In this document: positions 8,404 to 15,492 of the stretch, piece by piece
How the letters are laid out: each line of letters opens with the position of its first letter
Numbering within the stretch: the stretch's first letter is position 1
From: JANNMJ01 sp031397815
GTDB taxonomy: Bacteria > Bacteroidota > Bacteroidia > Cytophagales > Hymenobacteraceae
Direction: 5' to 3'
Assembly (NCBI GenBank): GCA_031397815.1
Contig: JANNMJ010000005.1
Span: 1 to 39,706, forward strand
DNA: 39,706 nt
The notes under the pieces: model-generated
Told to the model about the DNA's origin: nothing
The model's input: the letters and a program-made list of their open reading frames with translations, nothing else
Database searches by the model: none
Made by a program: the position numbers and the translations under genes

Positions 8404-9576
8404 TCAGCGCACCCGCTGGCGCACCAACTCTGCGGCGCGGTTGCGGGTTTCAGTATCGAGGGCGATATAGTCGGCGAGGGCGGGTTCGGGCAAGAAAGGG
8501 AGCTGTTCGAGGCACTCGCCGATGAGGTCGGGGATGGCGAGGAAGGTGATTTCGTCGCGCAGAAAAGCGGCTACTGCCACTTCGTTCGCCGCGTTCAGGA
8601 CGCACGGCGCGGAGCCGCCGCGCCGCATCGCGGTGAACGCGAGGGGGAGGCAGCGGAAGGTTTCGAGGTCGGGCGCTTCGAAGGTGAGCGTGGGGTAATT
8701 CAGGAAAAAGAAGCGCGGGAAGGTGTTCGCGAGGCGGTCGGGCAGACCGAGGGCGTACTGAATCGGCAGCTTCATATCAGGCAAGCCAAGCTGCGCCTTG
8801 AGGGAGCCGTCGTGGAATTGGACGAGCGAATGGATGATGCTTTGGGGGTGGACCACGACGTCGATTTGGTCATTGGTCAGCCCGAAAAGCCATTTCGCCT
8901 CAATCACTTCCAGCCCTTTGTTCATCAGGGACGCCGAATCGATGGTGATTTTAGCGCCCATCGTCCAGTTGGGGTGCTTGAGCGCCTGCGCCTTCGTGAT
9001 GTGCGCCAAATCGGCCGCCGTACGGCCCCGGAATGGTCCGCCGGAGGCGGTGAGGATGATTTTCTCGACCGACGCGGGTGCTTCGCCCACCAAGCACTGG
9101 TAAATGGCGGAATGCTCGGAATCGACGGGGAGCAAACGCGTGCCGTGGCGCTGCACTTCGGCCATCACGAGCGCCCCAGCTACCACGAGGGTTTCCTTGT
9201 TCGCTAACGCAATGGTTTTACCTGCCCGAATAGCGGCCAACGTCGGCAGCAAACCGGCGTACCCGACCAGCGCGGTCAGGACAGTATCGACGTCGGGGCG
9301 GGTGGCGGCGGTGGCCACGGCTTCGGCGCCCGCGCTAACCGTGATGCCGAGCGGCGCAAGGGCTTCCTTGAGCGTCGCATACTGCGTGTCATCGGCGATT
9401 ACGACCTCGGCGGGCCGCCATTGGCGCGCCTGCTCCACGAGGAGCGCGACGTTGGAGTGGGCGGTCAGGACGGTGACCGTAAACCGGCCGGGGTGAGCCG
9501 CCACCACGTCGAGCGCTTGCGTACCGATGGAGCCGGTGGAACCAAGAAGGGCGAGACGAATGGGCGTGGGCGACAA
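8404..9576 (-). CDS. dxr: 1-deoxy-D-xylulose-5-phosphate reductoisomerase
   Basis: Converts DXP to 2-C-methyl-D-erythritol 4-phosphate with NADPH, the committed step of the MEP isoprenoid pathway. The NADPH-binding loop LALLGSTGSIGTQAL is at the N-terminus; further family motifs are LANKETLV, PVDSEHSAI, TASGGPFRG, HPNWTMGAKI and SASLMNKGLE. There is no in-frame ATG near the N-terminus. The only candidate starts are TTG codons at 9609, 9606 and 9576; I chose 9576 because it gives the usual short leader before LALLG and lies downstream of the -7 box at 9607-9614. Length about 390 aa is normal. Co-directional with rseP, 57 bp apart. Confidence 0.95.
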   Translation of the reverse strand: MSPTPIRLALLGSTGSIGTQALDVVAAHPGRFTVTVLTAHSNVALLVEQARQWRPAEVVIADDTQYATLKEALAPLGITVSAGAEAVATAATRPDVDTVLTALVGYAGLLPTLAAIRAGKTIALANKETLVVAGALVMAEVQRHGTRLLPVDSEHSAIYQCLVGEAPASVEKIILTASGGPFRGRTAADLAHITKAQALKHPNWTMGAKITIDSASLMNKGLEVIEAKWLFGLTNDQIDVVVHPQSIIHSLVQFHDGSLKAQLGLPDMKLPIQYALGLPDRLANTFPRFFFLNYPTLTFEAPDLETFRCLPLAFTAMRRGGSAPCVLNAANEVAVAAFLRDEITFLAIPDLIGECLEQLPFLPEPALADYIALDTETRNRAAELVRQRVR

Positions 9577-9606
9577 AACGACGGACGGAATCGGGTGAGA
9601 GAACAA

Positions 9607-9614
9607 CAAAACTA
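9607..9614 (-). promoter_or_regulatory. -7 box of the dxr promoter
   Basis: Read on the minus strand this is TAGTTTTG, a perfect match to TAnnTTTG. Predicted transcript start is near 9601, about 25 nt before the TTG at 9576. I see no convincing -33 element. Confidence 0.5.
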
Positions 9615-9709
9615 CGCCATACGGCGGGGGTCGGCCGATATTTGTTGTGCGGCGCCGGGTGGCGCCTCGGCGGCGGCTCCTCGCGGCCCGTGCAGCACTT
9701 TTTCTATTT

Positions 9710-10420
9710 ATGACGATGCGTTACGCTTCTCCCCTTTTCGCGGCCCTGCTGGGGCTGGCTACTTTACCGGCCCTCGCTCAGGCGCCGACCCTCGATACGG
9801 AACAGAAAAAAACCAGCTACGCAATCGGCCAACAAATCGGCACCGGGCTGAAAAGCACGGGGATGGAAGTGGATCTGGAGGTGCTGAAACAGTCGATGGT
9901 GGATGCGTTCAAGGGCGCGCCGTCGAGTCTGACCCAAGAAGAGATTCAGCAGCTGACGATGAAGTTTCAGCAGGATGCGCAGGCGAAACAGATGGCGATG
10001 CAGGAGCAAAAAGGTGCTACCAACGCCGCCGAAGGCAAAGCTTTCTTGGAAGCGAACGCGAAGAAATCAGGGGTAAAAACGCTGCCGTCGGGTCTGCAAT
10101 ACAAGGTCGAGAAGCTCGGCAACGGCCCCTCTCCTACCGCCGCCGACCAAGTGAAGGTGCATTACAGCGGCAAGCTGCTCAACGGGCAGGAGTTCGATTC
10201 GTCGTACAAGCGCGGGGAACCGGCGCAGTTCGGCGTCGGGCAGGTGATTAAGGGCTGGACAGAGGCGTTGCAGAAGATGCGCGTCGGGGCGAAATGGCAG
10301 ATTTTCATCCCCGCTGACCTGGCGTACGGCGCGCAAGGCGCCGGGCACGATATCGGCCCTAACTCGACGTTGATTTTCGATGTGGAACTGATAGAGATTG
10401 TAGGAGCGCCGAAGAAGTAA
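9710..10420 (+). CDS. Exported FKBP-type peptidyl-prolyl isomerase (FkpA/Mip-like)
   Basis: Proline isomerase and chaperone of the periplasm or outer membrane. The start at 9710 (MTMRYASPLF) gives a signal peptide ending LPALAQ; codons upstream of it encode an Arg-rich stretch and are probably untranslated. Residues about 25-125 are the FKBP N-terminal dimerisation helices (TSYAIGQQIGTGLKSTGMEV, then a Gln-rich helix), and about 140-232 the FKBP domain with VKVHYSGKLLNGQEFDSSY, GQVIKGWTEAL, IPADLAYG and FDVELIEI. 236 aa is normal for Mip/FkpA. It is divergent from dxr; a one-mismatch -7 box (GATATTTG) lies at 9637-9644. A strong terminator follows. Confidence 0.93.
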   Translation: MTMRYASPLFAALLGLATLPALAQAPTLDTEQKKTSYAIGQQIGTGLKSTGMEVDLEVLKQSMVDAFKGAPSSLTQEEIQQLTMKFQQDAQAKQMAMQEQKGATNAAEGKAFLEANAKKSGVKTLPSGLQYKVEKLGNGPSPTAADQVKVHYSGKLLNGQEFDSSYKRGEPAQFGVGQVIKGWTEALQKMRVGAKWQIFIPADLAYGAQGAGHDIGPNSTLIFDVELIEIVGAPKK

Positions 10421-10435
10421 AACGTGATTAACGGT

Positions 10436-10470
10436 AATGGCCCCGTCGGAAGCTCTCCGGCGGGGCCATT
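10436..10470 (+). terminator. Terminator of the FKBP gene
   Basis: Stem-loop with outer arms AATGGCCCCG and CGGGGCCATT and an imperfect inner extension (TCGGA/TCCGG) around a 5-nt loop. It begins 15 nt after the FKBP stop. Confidence 0.8.
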
Positions 10471-10531
10471 GGCGTTTTCGGTGGGTATGGGGATTTAGTT
10501 GAAAGGCCATTTGCAGCGTTCTACGGCTATC

Positions 10532-10888
10532 GGAAACGGTATGTAAGGCGTCGGAGACGCTATGTAAGGTGTGGGAAACGCTATGGAAGGTGTAGGAAAC
10601 GCTATGGTAGGTATGGGAAACGGTATGTAAGGTGTCGGAATCGCTATGGTAGGTGTGGGAAGCGGTAAGAAGGTCGTCGGAATCGAAAAGAACAGTGTTG
10701 GAATCAAAAAGAACGGTGTCGGAAGCGAGAAGAACTCTACCGGAATCGGAAAGAACGTTGTCGGAATCAATAAGAACGCTACCGGAGTCAAGAAGAACGC
10801 CCTCGGAATCAAAAAGAACGTTACCGGAATCGAAAAGAACGTTGTCGGAATCAATATGGAAGGCGTAGGAATCGATATGAAACACGAA
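10532..10888. repeat. 17-copy degenerate 21-bp tandem array
   Basis: Seventeen consecutive 21-bp units start at 10532 and repeat every 21 bp up to 10868, with no indel. The left units resemble GGAAACGCTATGGAAGGTGTA, the right ones GGAATCGAAAAGAACGTTGT; each begins GGAA/GGAG and ends near GTC, GTG or ACC. Because 21 is a multiple of three, long frames stay open on both strands and would encode heptapeptide repeats. On the plus strand TAA codons in units 1, 2 and 5 interrupt the most open frame, so coding is unlikely. It lies after the FKBP terminator, between two converging genes. Part of the 713-bp gene-free region 10421-11133. Confidence 0.9.
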
Positions 10889-10948
10889 TCAACTCAAAAG
10901 AGAGGCAATTGACCCAATTAAGCACTCACTAAGAAGTAATTAACCAGC

Positions 10949-11077
10949 ATTTTGTCATTGCGAGGAGGAGGCTTGGCGACGACGAAGCAATCCCCGTTGG
11001 CTCGGCAAGGCGGCTGAGCGAACGCGCGAATCCTACGAAGATTGCTTCGTCGCAAAGCCTCCTCGCAATGACAAAAT
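10949..11077. repeat. Long inverted repeat of the dispersed GTCATTGCGAGG type
   Basis: Left arm 10949-10991 begins ATTTTGTCATTGCGAGGAGG and ends ACGAAGCAAT; right arm 11040-11077 is its imperfect reverse complement (GATTGCTTCGTCGCAAAGCC onward), around a 48-bp centre. Palindromes opening with GTCATTGCGAGG and containing GAAGCAATC occur as dispersed intergenic repeats in many bacterial genomes. No gene lies in it. It sits just downstream of the 3' end of the GH3-family gene. Confidence 0.75.
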
Positions 11078-11133
11078 CCTCTGCGATTATTTCTGTAATC
11101 GGTGCTTGAAGCGTCCGGCGCAGCTTCTCCCCC

Positions 11134-12639
11134 CTACCCGACCCGCAACAACCCATCCGCCACAACGCGATCATTCGCCAAGCGGGGGGTTTTGTTTTGA
11201 CCGCCGAGCTTGCCGATGCTCGCCATGTAGCGCTGGAAGGCGCCGGTGGGGAGGGCGGTGAGCTGAAGCGGCGCGAGGATGTTCCCGGCGAGGAGATCGT
11301 CGTAATAGTGGTTTCGGTGGCGGAGGGCGGCGTCGAGGGCGGCGGCGAAAGCGGCGGGATTGGAGGGCGGCGTGGCGAACTCGACGAGCCATTCGTGGCG
11401 CGACGGCTCCGTGGCGGTGGCGCTGACGCGGGGCGCAACGTGAAACTCCGTCACGCGGGCTTCCGGGTGGAGCGCGAGTGCGGCCGTGAGGGTGGCTTCG
11501 ACTTCCTCGCCGATGACGTGTTCGCCGAAGGCACTCAAAAAATGCTTGATGCGGCCCGTGACGAGCACGCGCGGCGGCGACAGACTCGTGAACCGCACCG
11601 TATCGCCGACGGAGTAAGCCCACAAACCGGCGTTGGTGCTCACGACAAGCGCATAATTCTCGCCGATACTTACCTCGCCGATGGTCAGGCGGCGGGCGGT
11701 GGGCGTGCCGAACTCGGCGGCGGGGATGAATTCGTAAAAGATGCCCGAGTTGATGAGCAGCAACAGGCCGTCAGCGGCTTCGGCGGTGTCCTGAAAGGCG
11801 AAGAAGCCTTCGGAAGCCGGGAATAGCTCCACGGAATCGACGGGGCGACCGATGCTTTCGAAGAGCTTGCCCCGGTAAGGCGCGAAATTGACGCCGCCGT
11901 AGACGAAGAGCTGAAAGTTGGGGAAGATTTCGCCCACCGGACGGCCTCCAGTGCGCGCCTGAAGGCGGTCGAAATACATCTGCGCCCACGGCGGAATCCC
12001 CGAAATGAGCGTCATCGGCTGGCCGAGGGTTTCGGTGACGATGTGATCGAGCTTCGTCTCCCAATCGTCGAGGCGATTGGTGGCGTCGGTCGGCAACTGA
12101 TTCGCCCGCAACACCGCCGGAATGTGGTGATTGACGATGCCCGACAGCCGCCCCGTCGGGATGCCGTTGAGTTTGCTTAGCGCGGGGGAGCCAGACAGGA
12201 AGATGAGCCGCCCATCGAAAAACCGCGCGTTGCCGGTGCGGTGGATGTAGGCGAGAAGCGCATCGCGGGCGCCGTTGATGTGATTCGGGATCGATTCGCG
12301 CGTGAGCGGCAGGTATTTGGTGCCCGCCGTGGTGCCCGACGTTTGCGCGAGGTAGCGCGGGAGGCCCGGCCAAAGCACATCAGGCTCGGCGGCGTGGGTT
12401 CGGGCGAGCCAGTCGGGCAATAAGTCTTCGTAGGTGCGAACGGGGACGGCGCGGGCGAAATCGGCGGCGCCGGTGAGCTTCGCGAAACCGTGGGCGCGGC
12501 CAAACGCGGTGTCACGGGCGCGACGGAGTAGGTCGGCGAGGACCCGCCGCTGCGTGGCGGCGGGGTCGCGGAGCCACTTCTCGCGACGGGCGTGGACGAA
12601 AGCCGCCAACGGGCGGGAAAGCGCAGATTTGAGGCCCAT
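11134..12639 (-). CDS. GH3 auxin-responsive-promoter family protein (acyl-adenylate-forming fold)
   Basis: 501-aa cytoplasmic protein of the GH3 family, members of the ANL adenylating superfamily; plant members conjugate amino acids to hormones, but bacterial substrates are mostly unknown. Visible motifs: the ATP-phosphate loop QTSGTTAGTKYLPLT at about residues 99-113, FVYGGVNFAPY near 250, FPASEGFFAFQ near 288, YSVGDTVRFTS and the hinge-like RIKHFLSAFGEHVIGEE. The C-terminal part (HRNHYYDDLLAGN) is also typical. It starts 34 bp after the PAS gene on the same strand, so they may be co-transcribed. Homologues are common in Bacteroidota. Confidence 0.9.
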   Translation of the reverse strand: MGLKSALSRPLAAFVHARREKWLRDPAATQRRVLADLLRRARDTAFGRAHGFAKLTGAADFARAVPVRTYEDLLPDWLARTHAAEPDVLWPGLPRYLAQTSGTTAGTKYLPLTRESIPNHINGARDALLAYIHRTGNARFFDGRLIFLSGSPALSKLNGIPTGRLSGIVNHHIPAVLRANQLPTDATNRLDDWETKLDHIVTETLGQPMTLISGIPPWAQMYFDRLQARTGGRPVGEIFPNFQLFVYGGVNFAPYRGKLFESIGRPVDSVELFPASEGFFAFQDTAEAADGLLLLINSGIFYEFIPAAEFGTPTARRLTIGEVSIGENYALVVSTNAGLWAYSVGDTVRFTSLSPPRVLVTGRIKHFLSAFGEHVIGEEVEATLTAALALHPEARVTEFHVAPRVSATATEPSRHEWLVEFATPPSNPAAFAAALDAALRHRNHYYDDLLAGNILAPLQLTALPTGAFQRYMASIGKLGGQNKTPRLANDRVVADGLLRVG

Positions 12640-12673
12640 TCCGACGAAAGTAGCGCCCGCCGCGCCGTTGCGG

Positions 12674-13903
12674 TTACTGTTTGCGCAGGCGCATCAGCTC
12701 GCGCTCCAGCTCCAGCGTGCGGAAAGTGACCTTCGTTTCGAGGTCTTCGTACGCCGAGCGGAGCTGGTCTTGCAGGTTGCGCTCGTGGGTGACGTCGGTG
12801 TTGGAACCGAACCAGCGCAGGATCTGGCCGTTGGGGTCGCGGATGGGGGAAGCGCGGCTCAGGAACCACCGGAACTGACCATCGGCGCCGAGCAGCGGGA
12901 ACGTGTCTTCCCATTCGGTGCCCTCTTCAAGCGCCTTGCGCCACTTCTCGACCACGCGGTCGATGTGATTCGGGTGATGAATCTTCTCCCAGCCCCACCC
13001 GAGCATCTCGGTGAGGGTGGTGCCGGAGTATTCGTACCAGCGGCGGTTGTACCAGAAGATATGGCCGGTCGGGTCGGCCATCCACGCCAGCTGCGGGATG
13101 TTGTTGGCGAGCGTATCCAGCTCCTGCTCGCGCTCAAGCAGCTCAGCTTCGGCGCGCTTACGGTCATCGATATCGGTACAAGTGCCGAACCACTGCATCG
13201 TTTGTCCGCTGGCATCGCGGACGGGTTGTGCTTGGGCGAGGAACCAGAAATACTGGCCGTCGTGGCGCCGAAAACGGTACTCGATCTCGTAAAACTCCCC
13301 CGTTTGCAGCGAATGTTGCCAGCGGTCGCGGGCGCGGGCTTGGTCATCGGGGTGGAGCGTGTAATTCCAGACGTCCGGCCCGAGGCTTTGCTCCATCGTG
13401 AGGCCGGTGAACTCGGTCCAACGGCGGTTGAAATAGAGATGCGAACCGTGCGGGTCGGTCGTCCAGACAAGCTGCGGAATGGTATCGGCGAGGACGGCGA
13501 ACTCACTTTCAGCGCGCTTACGGTCGTCGATATCCGTGCAGGTTCCAAACCATTTGACCACCTTCCCGGCCTCATTACGCACGCACTGCGCTCGTCCGAG
13601 GAACCACCGATACTGGCCATCGTGGCGCCGCAAGCGGTATTCGATCTCGAACGAGTCGCCCGATTCGCGCACATCCTGCCACGCTTCGAAGGTGCGGACC
13701 ATATCGTCGGGGTGAAGGGCTTGCGCCCAGCGCCGGTCGCCGGCGCTTTCTTCCACCGACATACCGGTGTACTCGAACCAGTAGCGGTTCAGGAAATCGT
13801 TGCCGCCCTCGACCTGGCTAGTCCAGACGATGAGCGGGAGAGAATCAATGAGGCGGTTCAGCTCAGGGACAGGTATCTCTGAGGCTGGCAGGCTGATGGC
13901 CAT
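12674..13903 (-). CDS. Protein of three PAS/PAC domains without an output domain
   Basis: 409-aa cytoplasmic sensor-type protein. PAS1 is at about 15-131, PAS2 at about 136-252 and PAS3 at about 262-377; each ends with a PAC block of the form WFG(T/S)xTDI/V. PAS1 and PAS2 share the string WFGTCTDIDDRKRAE and are similar at DNA level, indicating tandem duplication. A charged coiled coil (residues about 378-409) ends the protein where a histidine kinase would usually start; there is no HisKA or HATPase domain and no GGDEF/EAL. It has no transmembrane segment. It may be a stand-alone sensor acting through protein contacts. A TACTTTCC sequence on the minus strand upstream is a weak -7 candidate. 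Confidence 0.88.
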   Translation of the reverse strand: MAISLPASEIPVPELNRLIDSLPLIVWTSQVEGGNDFLNRYWFEYTGMSVEESAGDRRWAQALHPDDMVRTFEAWQDVRESGDSFEIEYRLRRHDGQYRWFLGRAQCVRNEAGKVVKWFGTCTDIDDRKRAESEFAVLADTIPQLVWTTDPHGSHLYFNRRWTEFTGLTMEQSLGPDVWNYTLHPDDQARARDRWQHSLQTGEFYEIEYRFRRHDGQYFWFLAQAQPVRDASGQTMQWFGTCTDIDDRKRAEAELLEREQELDTLANNIPQLAWMADPTGHIFWYNRRWYEYSGTTLTEMLGWGWEKIHHPNHIDRVVEKWRKALEEGTEWEDTFPLLGADGQFRWFLSRASPIRDPNGQILRWFGSNTDVTHERNLQDQLRSAYEDLETKVTFRTLELERELMRLRKQ

Positions 13904-13992
13904 CGGCTACGAGGAAAGTAGGGGAAGGCGAAAGAGATGGAGGGACGAGTAAGGGCGGACGAGCGTGGTGAACGGATCGAAAAAAAGGCAGG

Positions 13993-14478
13993 TCAGGAGG
14001 CAGAAAAAGTGGCGGCGGCGGGGGAGCCGGGCTCCGGCGTCAGGCTATCAAGCACCAGCTCCATCCCCGACAGGAAGTACAGCGTGAGCTGACGGGCGGC
14101 GCCATCGGGCGCCCGGCGCAGACGCGTGACGAGAGCGCGGGTAGGTCCGGCGGGTAAATCAAGCTCCACGTACGGGCGGTTCAGCAGGCTATCGCGCTGA
14201 ATCTCCCACTTTCCCGAAGCGGCATTCAGCGGCGAATCATCACTGATTTTCAGATGGTTCGGACCATCCAGCTCGAAATGCGTGGCGCGCGCCAGAATCT
14301 CGTCGGGGTTCGCCTGACTCAATACTCTACTCCCCACGCGCCATCCCCCGGTGAGGTGCTCGCTGGCTAAGTGCAGAAGATTGAGATCGTAGAGTAACTC
14401 CACCCGTTTGAAAGTGCAGTAGCCAAACTTGGCTTCCGGCTGAAAAGTTACGCGCAACGCTGCAATTCCGACGTACAA
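13993..14478 (-). CDS. Lipocalin-like small protein of unknown function
   Basis: 161-aa protein, start tentatively at the ATG at 14478. The middle and C-terminal part (LTGGWRVGSRVL, FELDGPNHLKIS, GKWEIQRDSLLNRPYVEL, LTLYFLSGMELVLD) alternates as short beta strands in the style of small lipocalin-like proteins of Bacteroidota, which bind lipids or small ligands. No clear signal peptide is present at this start, which is odd for the group; an undetected alternative start is possible. It is divergent from the 14574 gene (95 bp between). Family assignment rests on strand pattern and motif memory only. Confidence 0.6.
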   Translation of the reverse strand: MYVGIAALRVTFQPEAKFGYCTFKRVELLYDLNLLHLASEHLTGGWRVGSRVLSQANPDEILARATHFELDGPNHLKISDDSPLNAASGKWEIQRDSLLNRPYVELDLPAGPTRALVTRLRRAPDGAARQLTLYFLSGMELVLDSLTPEPGSPAAATFSAS

Positions 14479-14573
14479 GCGACGGCCGCACGGTAGGGCT
14501 TATTTTCGCGGCGGGTCGCCCGGTGGTTGGGCGCTGCGGTCGGCTTCGGAGTCGGCTTTTCTTTTTCATTCGT

Positions 14574-15083
14574 ATGGCTGCTCCTTCTTCGTTTGTCCGC
14601 ATCCGCTTGAACCCTATTGCCGGTACGCGCTTGCCGTTTCCGGCCCAGCTGGTGCTTGGCTTCGTGATGGTCGCGTATGCGCTCGCCGCGCTCCTCACGG
14701 GCGCCGAGCCGGATGGTGGAGCCGCTAGCCGGCCGCTTTTGCACGCTGTTTTTCTGGGGTTTGCGGTCACGTATCTGGGGTACATCATTGCGCGGTCGTC
14801 GCCGCTGTTCGGCACCCAGAGCTATCTGGAGATGACGCCGGATTACCTCGTCCACAAACGCGGCTTATTTCAACAGAAAATGGCGTTTCAGGCCGAAGAG
14901 CTGAGCCGCATCGAGCTATCGGACCGCGAGCTACGCATCATTCCCCACACCGGTGAGGTGCATTCGGTTAATTTGAAGCAAGTACGCGGCCCGAAAAAGC
15001 GGGGACGGCTACGGGCAGGGTTGAATGCCTTCACGCAGAAGCATGGGGTGGAGCTGAAGAGCGCGGAAGGGGTGGGTAATTAA
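14574..15083 (+). CDS. Small membrane protein with PH-like cytoplasmic domain
   Basis: 169 aa starting MAAPSSFVRIRL. Two membrane helices are visible: about 22-42 (FPAQLVLGFVMVAYALAALL) and about 54-74 (LLHAVFLGFAVTYLGYIIA). The C-terminal soluble part (YLEMTPDYLVHKRGLFQQKM, ELSRIELSDRELRIIPHTGE) resembles the bacterial PH-like fold (two-helix-plus-PH membrane proteins). I do not know a specific role. The ORF can extend upstream to 14523, but the ATG at 14574 gives the better N-terminus. Confidence 0.7.
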   Translation: MAAPSSFVRIRLNPIAGTRLPFPAQLVLGFVMVAYALAALLTGAEPDGGAASRPLLHAVFLGFAVTYLGYIIARSSPLFGTQSYLEMTPDYLVHKRGLFQQKMAFQAEELSRIELSDRELRIIPHTGEVHSVNLKQVRGPKKRGRLRAGLNAFTQKHGVELKSAEGVGN

Positions 15084-15160
15084 TAATTAATAATTAAGCC
15101 GATTGGGGGCACCAAGCCCGAACTCCCCGCCCCCTTGGCAACACATCCTATTAGCAGCCC

Positions 15161-15345
15161 AGCAGCCCCGTTAGGGGCTACCTTCCGGTAGATAACCTGA
15201 CCAAAAAATGGTTGGCAGCCCCGTTAGGGGCTACCCTATCGGCGGTTGCTGGTGACCATGCGCGAAGGGGGGTAGTCCCTAACGGGACTGCCAATTTCGG
15301 GGTCAATTTTGAGGCTACCGGAAGATAGCCCTTAACGGGGCTGCC
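15161..15345. repeat. Cluster of four REP-like palindromes, two per orientation
   Basis: Core GCAGCCCCGTTAGGGGCTAC occurs at about 15162-15181 and 15214-15235. Inverted copies are at 15271-15292 (GGTAGTCCCTAACGGGACTG plus CC) and 15326-15345 (TAGCCCTTAACGGGGCTGCC). The outer pair is longer: both carry the extension TTCCGGTAG and end near GACC, so they form an inverted pair of about 42-45 bp. Each core is itself a palindrome (GCCCC/GGGGC). The region between 15084 and 15492 has no gene; it also holds AT-rich TAATTAATAATTAA sequence at about 15080-15107. Confidence 0.85.
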
Positions 15346-15429
15346 CGGTTTTAGGCTGTATACTTTTGTCTTGACCCTCTCCAAAGGAACGCGGTCACGG
15401 CATCTCCCAAACCAAATCCCATCAACAAA

Positions 15430-15458
15430 AAAAGGCGCCTCTCATCGGGGCGCCTTTT
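15430..15458 (-). terminator. dnaA terminator
   Basis: Arms AAAAGGCGCC (15430-15439) and GGCGCCTTTT (15449-15458); read on the minus strand the stem is followed by a run of T residues from 15433 down to 15427. It lies 35 nt after the dnaA stop. Confidence 0.85.
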
Positions 15459-15492
15459 GTGTTTAGCTGATTCTTTACCGGCTGCCTCGCGC

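Noticed and set aside
10067..10885. Long minus-strand frame through the 21-bp array and into the FKBP gene
   Set aside because: The frame stays open because 21 is a multiple of three; it runs antisense into a well-supported gene and has no start signal or family resemblance.
10532..10888. CRISPR array
   Set aside because: Units are contiguous with no unique spacers, are degenerate, and there are no cas genes in the window. The same holds for 24546-24755.
10646..10912. Plus-strand frame encoding GIxKN heptad repeats
   Set aside because: Covers only the right half of the array; the same frame has TAA in units 1, 2 and 5, and no promoter or start context is visible. Treated as repeat DNA.
13924..13992. 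Possible missing histidine kinase domain for the PAS protein
   Set aside because: This side is upstream of the PAS gene; downstream is the intact GH3 gene, and no HisKA or HATPase motif is in any frame nearby.
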